Positions 30,980 to 40,226 of a stretch of 64,000 bases of DNA are shown piece after piece. The DNA comes from Haliea alexandrii. Lineage in GTDB: Bacteria > Pseudomonadota > Gammaproteobacteria > Pseudomonadales > Halieaceae. The position numbers and the translations under genes were made by a program. Below the pieces are notes generated by a model. The model saw only the letters and a program-made list of their open reading frames with translations, had not been told where the DNA came from and did not search any database. Within the stretch, counting starts at the first letter, position 1. Every line of letters begins with the position of its first letter. The DNA is taken from contig NZ_RFLW01000002.1 of the NCBI RefSeq assembly GCF_003719295.1, positions 796,763 to 860,762 on the forward strand, read 5' to 3'.

Positions 30980-31861
30980 ATGACGGCTCTGGACAAGGAC
31001 AATCAGCCCCTGGCGGGCGAACGCCTGCAACGACATATCGAGCGCGCGCTGGCACTGACTGAGGTACCACAGAGCCGTGATCTGCAAATTGCCTACCAGC
31101 TCATCAAACGCCTTTTCCGGCCGGTGGTCAGCGGCGTAGAGCATATTCCCGATAAACCGTGCCTGTTCGTGGGCAACCACAGCCTGTTCGCACTGGACGG
31201 CATGATTGTTGTTTCGATGCTCCAGCAACAGTACGGACGTTTCCTGCGCCCGCTGGGCGACAAGTTCCTGTTCACGCATCCATCGCTGGAAAATGCCTTG
31301 CTGGCACGCGGTGCGGCCATGGGCCACCCCGACGTCTGCCGCGCGCTGATGGTCCACGGACAGGACCTGCTGGTGTTTCCAGGCGGCGCGCACGAGGCCG
31401 TGAAGCCCAACCGGCTGCGCTACCAGCTGCAGTGGAAGGAGCGCTTCGGCTTCATTCGCATGGCCGCGGAACACGGTTACACCATCATGCCCTTCGGCAT
31501 CGTTGGCCCGGACGAGTTCTACGATCACCTGATCGAGAGCGAAGCCCTCCCCGACTCACTCCCGGGCAGGTTCCTGCAGCGCGTGGGCCTGCTCACTGAC
31601 GATACCCGAGGCGACGCCCTGCCCCCGATTGCGATGGGTGCACTCGGCAGCCTGCTGCCAAAACCCCAGCGCTGCTATCTGGGCTTCGGCCAACCTGTCA
31701 GCCTCGCGGCCTACGCCCGGCGCAAACCGGGCAAGGTGCAACAGCGCAAAATTCGCGACCAGATTGCCGGTGAGATCGAACAGCAGCTGCGCGAACTCCT
31801 TCTGCTGCGAGAGCAGCAACGCGGCGAGAACAGCCTGCTGCGACGTATCCTGACGCTGTGA
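30980..31861 (+). CDS. Lysophospholipid acyltransferase family protein (DGAT2-like motif)
   Basis: 293-residue acyltransferase. Motif I is GNHSLFALD, a variant His-X4-Asp with an extra residue, and the second block is FPGGAHEA rather than FPEGTRS, as seen in DGAT2/acylglycerol-type enzymes. No clear membrane helix. It lies 33 bp after ptsP on the same strand and is probably cotranscribed. Acceptor lipid unknown; neutral lipid synthesis is possible given the WS/DGAT enzyme elsewhere in the window. Confidence 0.8.
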   Translation: MTALDKDNQPLAGERLQRHIERALALTEVPQSRDLQIAYQLIKRLFRPVVSGVEHIPDKPCLFVGNHSLFALDGMIVVSMLQQQYGRFLRPLGDKFLFTHPSLENALLARGAAMGHPDVCRALMVHGQDLLVFPGGAHEAVKPNRLRYQLQWKERFGFIRMAAEHGYTIMPFGIVGPDEFYDHLIESEALPDSLPGRFLQRVGLLTDDTRGDALPPIAMGALGSLLPKPQRCYLGFGQPVSLAAYARRKPGKVQQRKIRDQIAGEIEQQLRELLLLREQQRGENSLLRRILTL

Positions 31862-31874
31862 CAGGCAGGCTGCG

Positions 31875-33236
31875 CTAGTCCGCCATCACCCGCGCCAGCC
31901 GCGAGGGCTTGCGCCAGGTTGAACCGCGCAGGCGCAGCAAGTAGACAACCGCGAGCGCCAGCAACATGGCCACAAAGCCCCACCAGCTTACCAGTGGCCC
32001 TACCTCCAGATGCTTGATCATCACGTACTGGGCGACCAGCATCAGCACGTGCAGGCTCATTGACGTGTTCATCAGCCAGCGGGTGTCTCCAGCGCCACGC
32101 AATACACCGCTGCAGACCAGTATCACCGCATCGGCCACGACATAAGTGGCCATACCCAGCATCATGCTCGCGCCCAGGCTGGCAATTTCGCTGAAGTCCT
32201 CTCCGGGCGTGGCGAACACCATCATCAATTCGTAGCGGAACAGCACAAAGAACAGCGCCAGTACCACCGAGAAACCCAGCGCAATGGTAAAACCCGCAGC
32301 GATAAGCTGGCCCGCTCGCGTCATATCCCGCGCACCGACGTAGCGGCCAATCATGCTGGTAACCGCAATATTCAGGCCGATCAACGGCACGTAGTTGAGC
32401 ATGTCCCAGTTGAAAACAATCGCCATGGCCGCGCCCTCGGCGATGCCGTAGGACTGGAACAGCAGCAGAAAGAAATTGAACGTTGCCGCACCGACAAAGG
32501 TCTCGAAGCCGGAGGGCAGGCCCAGCCGCACGTAGCGACGTAAAATGCCCCGGTCGAAGCGGAACGAGTCAGCCACGTGAAATCGCTCACGGTGAATGCG
32601 GTTGAAGTAGAACGCCGCGTAGATGAACAGGCTGCAGGCCGTGGCAATCACCGTGCCCAGCGCCGCCCCACGGATGCCCAGCTCCGGAAGCCCCAGTTTG
32701 CCGAAGATCAATGCCCAGGTCAGCGGGATATTAATAAGCACACCCAGCACATCGGTAATCATGACAACGCGGGTTTTGCCAATGCCACAGAAGTACCCCG
32801 CGACACAGGCCTTCAACAACGCAAAAAACGCGCCGCTCATCATCACGAAGTAGTACTGGCGCTCCAGAACAACCTGTTCGGGTGGATGGCCCATGGCGGA
32901 AAACAGCCCACCCATGCCCCAGGCGATCACCAGCAGCAAAGGCTGACACGCCAACGCCATGATCGCGCCCTGAGTGAGTACGCGCGGGCATTTTTCCAGT
33001 TGCCCGGAACCGTAGTACTGCGCCACCAGTGCCGTGGCGTAGGACATGATGCCGATAAATAGCGACACGCTGACGAAAAAAGTGACACCGCCGCCCAGCG
33101 CCGAAGCGATATGCAGGGCGTCAATGCGGGATAGAAAAAAGCGGTCGGTGAATACCATCAGCGCGAACGCACTCTGCGACACCACCATCGGTAGCGCCAT
33201 GCGGAGCAATTCGCGTGTTTGACCCGTGCTGAGCAT
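31875..33236 (-). CDS. MATE family multidrug/sodium antiporter (NorM-like)
   Basis: 453-residue membrane protein with twelve predicted helices in two related halves, starting LLRMALPMVVSQSAFALMVFTDRFFLSR, the standard MATE opening with the PMV signature. Family members export cationic drugs or metabolites in exchange for Na+ or H+. Substrate not predictable. Converges on the acyltransferase gene. Confidence 0.9.
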   Translation of the reverse strand: MLSTGQTRELLRMALPMVVSQSAFALMVFTDRFFLSRIDALHIASALGGGVTFFVSVSLFIGIMSYATALVAQYYGSGQLEKCPRVLTQGAIMALACQPLLLVIAWGMGGLFSAMGHPPEQVVLERQYYFVMMSGAFFALLKACVAGYFCGIGKTRVVMITDVLGVLINIPLTWALIFGKLGLPELGIRGAALGTVIATACSLFIYAAFYFNRIHRERFHVADSFRFDRGILRRYVRLGLPSGFETFVGAATFNFFLLLFQSYGIAEGAAMAIVFNWDMLNYVPLIGLNIAVTSMIGRYVGARDMTRAGQLIAAGFTIALGFSVVLALFFVLFRYELMMVFATPGEDFSEIASLGASMMLGMATYVVADAVILVCSGVLRGAGDTRWLMNTSMSLHVLMLVAQYVMIKHLEVGPLVSWWGFVAMLLALAVVYLLRLRGSTWRKPSRLARVMAD

Positions 33237-33444
33237 TACCCTCTCCAGCGGTGCATGCGAGATGCCCGCCGCTGACTATGGCACGCCACCTGTTACCTCA
33301 GACATCGCACCGTAGTCAGCTTTGCTTGCAGAAAAAGGGCGACATTATAGGCTCGGGCGGTTGAAGTGCCAGTGCAGGGATGGGTAAAAAGACCAGCGGC
33401 AGTTCGGCGCGACGAACGCCAATCTGCCCAGTGCCGACAGCGCC

Positions 33445-33969
33445 CTAGCGTTTGGGGATGCCCAGGGCGGCGAGGTTTGCCGCCATATCCTGCGCCGCGG
33501 TGGCGGGGCTAATGGAACGGTCGATCTTGAGAATGGTGCCGTCAGCGCCAATGTAGAACGTATGGCGTTTGGCGAACCCCATCATGGCCAACACGCCATA
33601 GGCCTCCGCAACCTGTTTGTCGGGGTCACTCAGCAGCGGGAAATCCGCCTCCGTCTCCTCGGCGAAGCGCCGATTCTCTTCCACCTCATCCACGCTGGCC
33701 ATGAAATACGTTACGTCGTATTCCCGGATGAGATGGCCATTTTCGGCCAGTGACTTGCACTCCACGGTGCAGCCCGAGGTGAAGGCGCGCGGATACCAGG
33801 CCAGCACCACAGCCTGCTTGCCCTTGAAATCGGCCAATGCATGGCGCTTGCCATCACTGCCCAGCAAGCTGAAATCAGGGGCGGGATCGCCCACCGCCAA
33901 CGCCTCGGCCATGGCAGGCGCCACACAGGCGAGGGCCAGCAGCAGCGTGATTGATCGAATGATGTTCAT
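33445..33969 (-). CDS. Exported peroxiredoxin (Bcp/PrxQ-like)
   Basis: 174-residue thioredoxin-fold peroxidase with a signal peptide (MNIIRSITLLLALACVAPAMA), so it acts outside the cytoplasm. The peroxidatic cysteine is Cys67 in AFTSGCTVEC, with a second cysteine at 71; classic Bcp has C-x4-C, here it is C-x3-C. The ATG at 33969 begins the signal peptide; open frame upstream has no homology. Divergent from the amidohydrolase gene. Confidence 0.88.
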   Translation of the reverse strand: MNIIRSITLLLALACVAPAMAEALAVGDPAPDFSLLGSDGKRHALADFKGKQAVVLAWYPRAFTSGCTVECKSLAENGHLIREYDVTYFMASVDEVEENRRFAEETEADFPLLSDPDKQVAEAYGVLAMMGFAKRHTFYIGADGTILKIDRSISPATAAQDMAANLAALGIPKR

Positions 33970-34103
33970 GTGTACTCCAGTGTCAAGGTTGGGCGCATTT
34001 CCCTGTGGACAAACTCCGTAGTAAGGTACGCGCCTGTTAGCGGCTGGATCACCGCAGCACAGTATCCGCCGCCCTGTTGACGCTGACAAACCCGGATACT
34101 GCC

Positions 34104-37100
34104 ATGCCCAGCCTAACCCGAACACTCTGTTTTCTGCTACTCGCCAATGCACTGGCAGCCGCCACGGCCCAGGCCGGGGACGAGGGCAGCTGGCGTGTAA
34201 ACGACCCCGATTTCTCCGTCCCCGCCACCCGCGCCACGATTGATGTGAGCGAGGGTACGTGGATGAGTATTGACGTCTCGCCGGACGGCAAACACATTGC
34301 GTTCGACCTGCTTGGCGACCTCTACGAAATCCCCCTGCAAGGCGGCCCCGCAAAACCACTGACCAGCGGCTTCGCCTGGGACATGCAGCCCCAGTACAGC
34401 CCCGATGGTCGCCACATCGCATTTACCTCCGACCGCGACGGCGGTGACAACCTGTGGGTGCTGGAACGGGCCAGCGGCGAATTGCGCCAGGTGACCTTCG
34501 AAGAGTTCCGCCTGCTCAACAGCCCGAGCTGGAGCCCGGACGGCAACTACCTGGCGGCGCGCAAGCACTTCACGACCTCCCGCTCCCTCGGCACCGGGGA
34601 AATCTGGCTGTATCACCTGGGCGGCAGTGAGCAGACCAGTGGGCAGATGCTGGTTCCCCGCCCCAGCCCGACCTTCCAGAAAGAGCAAGGTGAGCCGGCC
34701 TTCAGCCCCGACGGCAAGAGCCTGTATTTTTCCCTGAACACCACCCCCGGCGACACCTTTATCTACCACCAGGACAGCAACACCGAGCTGTTCCAGATCC
34801 GTCGGCTAGACCTGGCCACGGGCGATGTCAGCACAGTTGCCGGCGGGCCTGGCGGTGCGGTCCGCGCCACACCGTCGCCGGATGGCAAGCGTCTGGCCTA
34901 CGTCAAGCGCGTGCGCGCGCAGTCGCGACTCTTCGTGCAAGACCTCGCAAGCGGCACGGAACGCATGCTGTTTGATGGCCTGGACCTGGACATGCAGGAA
35001 ACCTGGGCGGTGCACGGCCTCTATCCCACCATGGAATGGACGCCAGACAGCCGCGACATCGTGTTCTGGGCGCAGGGCAAGCTCTGGCGCCTGAATACTG
35101 CCGATGAGTCGCTGGCCGAAATCCCCTTCGAGGTCAGCGGCAGCCGCGACGTCTATCCTGCTGTACGCTTTCCGGTAAAGGTCGCACCGGAAGAATTCGA
35201 TACCCGCATGGTCCGCTTTGCCACGCCTTCGCCGGACGGCAAAGCCGTTGTGTTCGAGTCTCTGGGGCGCCTGTATGTGAAACGTGGCGACAATGCCCCA
35301 CAACGCCTGACGAACGGTGACACAGACGGCTTCGACTACGCACCCGTGTGGAGCCCCGATAGCCGCGAAATCCTTTTCCTGCGCTGGAGTGACAGCGAGC
35401 TCAGCCGCATTCATCGCGTAGCCGCGCGCGGTGGCAAGGCGCGTGCACTGGACCACCCGAAAGGCCAGTATACCGAGCTTGCCATTGACCGCAGCGGTGC
35501 AACCCTCGCCGTGCGCAAACTCGCCGGCAGCGCTCTGCTCAACCCCGAGTGGTCGGTGCAGCCGGGCATTTATCTGGTCGAGCGCAAGTCCGGGGACATG
35601 CAGTTTGTCAGTGCGCGCGGTGAACACCCGCACTTCGGCCCCAACGGCCGCCTGTATGCCCAGGAACGCGCCGAAAGCGCCAGCGGTCGTGGCAGCAGCA
35701 CCGCCAGCACGGTGCTGATTTCCATGTCCCGCAGCGGCCACGACGTGCAGCCGGTGGCCAGCGCGGAGCTGGCCACGCGCATCCAGCTCGCGCCCGACGG
35801 AGAGCATATTGCCTTCATCAACGGGCATCAGGTGCACCTCGCGGCAACCGCGCCCAGCGCGGGTGAAACTCTCATCCTGGACGCGGCCAAACCGGCCTTC
35901 CCTACAGTGCGCCTGAGCCGCGTGGGCGGTGAATACCTGGCATGGAATGCCGATGGCAGCGCCGTGAGCTGGAGCACCGGGGCTGAATTGAAGACCGTGC
36001 CCATCGCCGACGCCATGCGCCCCGGCTTCAGCCCTCCGCAGAGCGGCACCAAACTGAGCATGCGCGTCGCTGCGGCGCGCCCCGACACGCGCCTGGCACT
36101 GACCAACGCGCGGGTCGTCACGCTGAATGCACAGCGCGACGTGATCGACAGCGGCACGGTACTGCTGGAAGGCAACCGCATCCGCGCTGTGGGGGACAGC
36201 AGCCTGACTATCCCCGATGGCTTCCGCCAGGTTGATCTCGACGGCAAAACCGTCGTGCCCGGCTTTGTCGACATACACGCGCACGGCCCCTACGGCCGCG
36301 CCGACATCATTCCGCAGCAGAACTGGGATCTGCTGGCTCACCTGGCACTGGGCGTTACCACTGTGCACAACCCGTCCAGCCAGGCCTCGCTGGTATTTGC
36401 TGCCGCCGAATACGCCCGCGCCGGACGCATCCTCGGGCCGCGTATTTTTTCCACGGCAGAGATCATCTACGGCGCAAAATCCACCTACTATGCCCCGGTG
36501 GAAACACTCGACGATGCCCTGGCACACGTGCGCCGGCTCAAGGCCCAGGGCGCGGTCACCGTCAAGAACTACAACCAGCCGCGCCGCGACCAGCGCCAGA
36601 TGGTGATCGAAGCGTCACGCCGCGAGGGTGTGATGCCCGTGGCTGAAGGCGGCGCGCTCTACCATATGGACATGAACCTGATTGGAGACGGCATTACGGG
36701 TGTCGAACACAACGTCCCCACCTTGCGTCTCTATGACGACGTGCTGCAATACTGGCGCCAGAGCGAGGCCGGCTATACACCCACCCTCGTGGTGACGTTC
36801 GGTGGCCTGACCTCGGAGGACTACTACTACCAGGACACCGAGGTGTGGAAGCACCCGCTGCTCGCCAATTTCGTGCCGCCGGCGGTGTTGCAACCGCGGT
36901 CAGTGCGCCGGCCAATGGCACCGGAAGCCGACTACCGCGACGATGATGCAGCGGCGGCAGCCAAAGCACTGCTGGACGCCGGCGTACTGGTCAACACCGG
37001 GGGTCATGGCCAGCGCGAGGGGCTGGCCACGCACTGGGAGATGTGGAGTTTTGTGCGCGGCGGCTTCACGCCCATGGAAGCGCTGGCTGCGGCCACCATC

Positions 37101-37340
37101 AACCCGGCACGCTACCTGGGTATGGATGCCGACCTCGGCTCTCTGGAGCCCGGCAAACTGGCTGACCTGGTGATTATCGATGGCAACCCGCTGGAAGATA
37201 TCCGCCATACCGACCACATCAGCCACGTGGTGCTGAATGGACGCGTGTACGCGGCGGACTCGCTGTCAGAGGTCTTTACCGGCGACAGCACCCTGCAGCC
37301 CTTCTACTGGCAGGGCAAGCCGGAATCGGCGATTCGCTGA
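34104..37340 (+). CDS. Beta-propeller (PD40/TolB-like) and amidohydrolase fusion protein, exported
   Basis: 1078-residue secreted protein with a signal peptide (MPSLTRTLCFLLLANALAAATAQA). Residues about 35-640 hold repeated PD40 propeller motifs such as SPDGKHIAF, SPDGRHIAFTSDRDG and TPSPDGKRLAYV. Residues about 660-1060 form a metal-dependent amidohydrolase: GFVDIHAHG near 725 supplies the HxH pair, GVEHN and NTGGHG (near 965) add histidines, and it ends GSLEPGKLADLVIIDG. Such fusions are often annotated as peptidase-like or imidazolonepropionase-like; the substrate is not known. Confidence 0.86.
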   Translation: MPSLTRTLCFLLLANALAAATAQAGDEGSWRVNDPDFSVPATRATIDVSEGTWMSIDVSPDGKHIAFDLLGDLYEIPLQGGPAKPLTSGFAWDMQPQYSPDGRHIAFTSDRDGGDNLWVLERASGELRQVTFEEFRLLNSPSWSPDGNYLAARKHFTTSRSLGTGEIWLYHLGGSEQTSGQMLVPRPSPTFQKEQGEPAFSPDGKSLYFSLNTTPGDTFIYHQDSNTELFQIRRLDLATGDVSTVAGGPGGAVRATPSPDGKRLAYVKRVRAQSRLFVQDLASGTERMLFDGLDLDMQETWAVHGLYPTMEWTPDSRDIVFWAQGKLWRLNTADESLAEIPFEVSGSRDVYPAVRFPVKVAPEEFDTRMVRFATPSPDGKAVVFESLGRLYVKRGDNAPQRLTNGDTDGFDYAPVWSPDSREILFLRWSDSELSRIHRVAARGGKARALDHPKGQYTELAIDRSGATLAVRKLAGSALLNPEWSVQPGIYLVERKSGDMQFVSARGEHPHFGPNGRLYAQERAESASGRGSSTASTVLISMSRSGHDVQPVASAELATRIQLAPDGEHIAFINGHQVHLAATAPSAGETLILDAAKPAFPTVRLSRVGGEYLAWNADGSAVSWSTGAELKTVPIADAMRPGFSPPQSGTKLSMRVAAARPDTRLALTNARVVTLNAQRDVIDSGTVLLEGNRIRAVGDSSLTIPDGFRQVDLDGKTVVPGFVDIHAHGPYGRADIIPQQNWDLLAHLALGVTTVHNPSSQASLVFAAAEYARAGRILGPRIFSTAEIIYGAKSTYYAPVETLDDALAHVRRLKAQGAVTVKNYNQPRRDQRQMVIEASRREGVMPVAEGGALYHMDMNLIGDGITGVEHNVPTLRLYDDVLQYWRQSEAGYTPTLVVTFGGLTSEDYYYQDTEVWKHPLLANFVPPAVLQPRSVRRPMAPEADYRDDDAAAAAKALLDAGVLVNTGGHGQREGLATHWEMWSFVRGGFTPMEALAAATINPARYLGMDADLGSLEPGKLADLVIIDGNPLEDIRHTDHISHVVLNGRVYAADSLSEVFTGDSTLQPFYWQGKPESAIR

Positions 37341-37352
37341 GACGCGCTGCGC

Positions 37353-38759
37353 TCAGGCAGAGCCGGATGGCGCGCCAGTGCGTGCCAACATCCACTCTGC
37401 CAGCGCCTGGCGTGCTGCGGCGGCACTGCGCGGCTGGCGCAGGGAAGCGAACCAGCGCGCCAACTGCCGGCGCTCCGCATCGCTGACATCCGCCAATAGC
37501 GCCGTATCCAGTTGCAAGGCACTGCGGTCAGCGTGGGTACGGCTGCAGAGACGCTGTTGATGCAGTAACGCCCTGCCCAGCAGAACAAACGGAAAGTTGG
37601 GGTTGCGCGATGGCCCGTAGCTGACCAGTTTACCGCCACTGGGAATGCCCTTGACCCGCAGCTGCGCGATTTCATCGGCGTACCGCAAGGCCGCTACGCC
37701 ACCGGAAGTGGCGCCCAGGGTGCCGCTGATTAGCGTTCCCAGGCCCCCGGTAAGCCCCGCCGTCATGCCATCCAGCGCCAGGCCGGTGCCGCCGCCGAGC
37801 AGCGCACCCGCCGACGCGGCCACCAGCGTCAGCGCGCGGCGGTCCAGCCCCCAGAGGTACCACTGCTCCACGTTGAACAGCTCAGAAGCCTCCAGGTCGA
37901 TATCCAGCTCACTGCGCTGCAGGCGATGATAGTGATACACCTCCTCCACCTGGCGCCGACAGCGGCGCTCGCGCGCCTGCAGCTCGTGTTGGTAACGGGT
38001 GAACAGCAGATCCTCGACCGGCTTTACCGGAAATCCCTCCGGCACCCGCTGCGACAACTGAAATGTCAGCGCATCGGCAATCCACTCGGTAATCAGGGAC
38101 GCCGCCTCACGGTGCTCGCGGCCCCGCTCGCTGCGCAAGACTGCCACGGCGCGGTCCAGTGCCTGTCGCCACTGCTCGTCCAGATGCCCGAACAGCACCA
38201 GCAGCTCCAGCTGCTTTTCCGCTTCGGCGCGCTGCGCATTGAACAGCCGCACGGTCTGGAAATACTGCCCCAGCCCGGCCTGCCACTGGGCCACATAGTC
38301 TTCATTATCGATGGGGTTGATCAGCGCCAGACTGGGGCGTCCGGTCCAGCGCAGAATGTCCATTTCCGCTTCGTAGTCCGCTCCGAAGGGCACCGAGCCA
38401 TCGACGACATAAATGATACCGGCGCCATCAACAATGGGCTGCAGCAACGCGCACTCATCGTGAAAACGGGCATCGCCGCGATGTTCGGAGACAAAATCGC
38501 GCACCGCCCGTGGCCGGCTGGCAGCGTCCTCGGCGTGTGCGCGCAGCCATTCGAGTACGGCGCGCGCACGCTGGATGCCGGGCGTATCCACCAGCGTGTA
38601 AAGCGTTTCGCCATCCACGCGCATGGGGAACTCACGCGCTTCCCGGGTCGAGCCCGCGCGGGCTTCGATGCCCACTGAGTCGTCTCGCGCCAGTGTGGCG
38701 ACAATGCTGGACTTGCCTTTATTGGGGCGCCCAACCACCGCAAAAACCGGCGCCTTCAC
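37353..38759 (-). CDS. Era-like GTPase with DUF3482 C-terminal domain
   Basis: 468-residue GTPase. G1 is GRPNKGKSS (10-18) and G3 is DTPG (58-61). The expected G4 NKxD appears as NPID (148-151), so base specificity may be altered. The C-terminal DUF3482 part contains a glycine-rich hydrophobic hairpin (about 325-380) that may contact membrane. It starts at a GTG overlapping the DUF2868 stop (GTGA); the pair is coupled, as in other gammaproteobacteria. Biological role unknown. Confidence 0.85.
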   Translation of the reverse strand: MKAPVFAVVGRPNKGKSSIVATLARDDSVGIEARAGSTREAREFPMRVDGETLYTLVDTPGIQRARAVLEWLRAHAEDAASRPRAVRDFVSEHRGDARFHDECALLQPIVDGAGIIYVVDGSVPFGADYEAEMDILRWTGRPSLALINPIDNEDYVAQWQAGLGQYFQTVRLFNAQRAEAEKQLELLVLFGHLDEQWRQALDRAVAVLRSERGREHREAASLITEWIADALTFQLSQRVPEGFPVKPVEDLLFTRYQHELQARERRCRRQVEEVYHYHRLQRSELDIDLEASELFNVEQWYLWGLDRRALTLVAASAGALLGGGTGLALDGMTAGLTGGLGTLISGTLGATSGGVAALRYADEIAQLRVKGIPSGGKLVSYGPSRNPNFPFVLLGRALLHQQRLCSRTHADRSALQLDTALLADVSDAERRQLARWFASLRQPRSAAAARQALAEWMLARTGAPSGSA

Positions 38760-40159
38760 GCGGCCACCACCGGGTTCAGCAACTGCACATCTACGCCCTC
38801 AAAAGGCAAGCCGCGAGCAAACAGGCGCCAGTCCTCCACCTTGCGATGCGGCAGCGGACGGCCAGGCAACGGCACCAGCAGAATGCTACACCGGGAAACG
38901 GCGGACAGAGGCTCCAACAGATCTGACAATTCCGCGACGGGCGGCTCCCAACCTTTCACGGCCAGATAGAGCCGGTCGATATCCTGCAGCGGCAGCGCCG
39001 CAAGGGTGCGCTGATCAGCGGCAAGGTCGCCACTGGCCAGGCTCGCGTTCTGCGCCGGTTGTCCATCCGCCAATTCTTCGTAGCTTGCAGGGGCACGCTC
39101 ACCGAAGGCCCCCGCCACCTCCAGCAGCAGTGCCCTTGGCCAGGTGGCGCGCGGAATGTCGTCACGCAAGCCGTCGCCCCCGGTGCTGACAACGGCTGGT
39201 GACGCGGCATCCGCCAAGCCGCCAGTGGCGACCAGAGGCGCCTGCATGCGCGCCAGTACGCGCTCGACGCCCGGATAACCCAGCAGGCTGGCAATCAGCT
39301 GGCGTCGATACAGCCAGCGCGACACTACATAGAGACACAAGCGTGGCAGCAGGCTGTAAACCAGCAGGCACAGCAACAGAAAACCCCACCAGCCGCGCAT
39401 ACGCTCCAGGTGCTGCGTATCCAGCATCTGGAGCGCCGCGTGATAGCGGCTAGCGCGCAACAGTTCCGTATCGATGGTTGCCCCCGGCAACAGTTCCCGC
39501 CAGGGGCGCGCCAGGGAATCGACCAACCACTGCATGAAATGATCACTGAGGGGATAGGTAGAGCCCCACACGAAACCGTAGTTATCCACAGCAGGCAAGA
39601 CAATAAATGCCACCGCCGCGCCCGTGGCGAACAGGGCGCCCACGGTCTGACCGTGGCGTAAAAAAAGCAGGCGCAAAAGCGGCTGTGCTTCACGCAGCGC
39701 CCGGCTATCGGGCCAGCGCCGGCGCAACACCCAGCGCATGGGCTGTACCGGTAACGCCGGCGGCACGCGGCCGCGCAGTAACTGAAGCAGCGCAAGCAGG
39801 GAACCGGCCATCAACAGCCATTGCAGCCCAACAAACAGCAGCAACCAGAACAACACATTGACCAGCGCCTGGGTGCTGCCGAGCAACAAACCCGCCATGG
39901 CACCGAAACCGGCGATCAGCGCGAGCACATTCAACAGTATCGCCGGATTGGCACCGCCGGCCCAGACGGGCTGGTGATGCGCCTCGGGATCGACAGCGTG
40001 CAGCCAGTAGCGCAGCCGTTGCCAGTCACCTTTACCGCCGCAGCCCTGGCCAATCTCCCGGTCGCGCTGGCGCAGCTGGTCTAGCGGAAGGTCCCGGTCG
40101 TGCTGGAGCTGACCGGCAAGGTGGTAGAGATCACTGATGTCGGGAGACGCGATGGCCAT
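38756..40159 (-). CDS. DUF2868 membrane protein
   Basis: 467-residue protein with four hydrophobic segments in two pairs (about 80-145 and 170-270) and soluble ends. The start MAIASPDISDLYHLAGQ resembles DUF2868 members; an ATG 23 codons upstream (40228) is an alternative. The C-terminal part (RCSILLVPLPGRPLPHRKVEDWRLFA) looks soluble and cytoplasmic. It is translationally coupled to the downstream GTPase, suggesting a membrane complex. Function unknown. Confidence 0.8.
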   Translation of the reverse strand: MAIASPDISDLYHLAGQLQHDRDLPLDQLRQRDREIGQGCGGKGDWQRLRYWLHAVDPEAHHQPVWAGGANPAILLNVLALIAGFGAMAGLLLGSTQALVNVLFWLLLFVGLQWLLMAGSLLALLQLLRGRVPPALPVQPMRWVLRRRWPDSRALREAQPLLRLLFLRHGQTVGALFATGAAVAFIVLPAVDNYGFVWGSTYPLSDHFMQWLVDSLARPWRELLPGATIDTELLRASRYHAALQMLDTQHLERMRGWWGFLLLCLLVYSLLPRLCLYVVSRWLYRRQLIASLLGYPGVERVLARMQAPLVATGGLADAASPAVVSTGGDGLRDDIPRATWPRALLLEVAGAFGERAPASYEELADGQPAQNASLASGDLAADQRTLAALPLQDIDRLYLAVKGWEPPVAELSDLLEPLSAVSRCSILLVPLPGRPLPHRKVEDWRLFARGLPFEGVDVQLLNPVVAA

Positions 40160-40226
40160 GTCCTCGGTGTTCGCTGGCTGCACTGACGTGTACGATACAG
40201 GCAATTCACCCTGAACGGGAACCGGC

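Noticed and set aside
34806-36527. 573-codon open frame on the minus strand
   Set aside because: Antisense to the propeller-amidohydrolase gene; no recognisable domain.
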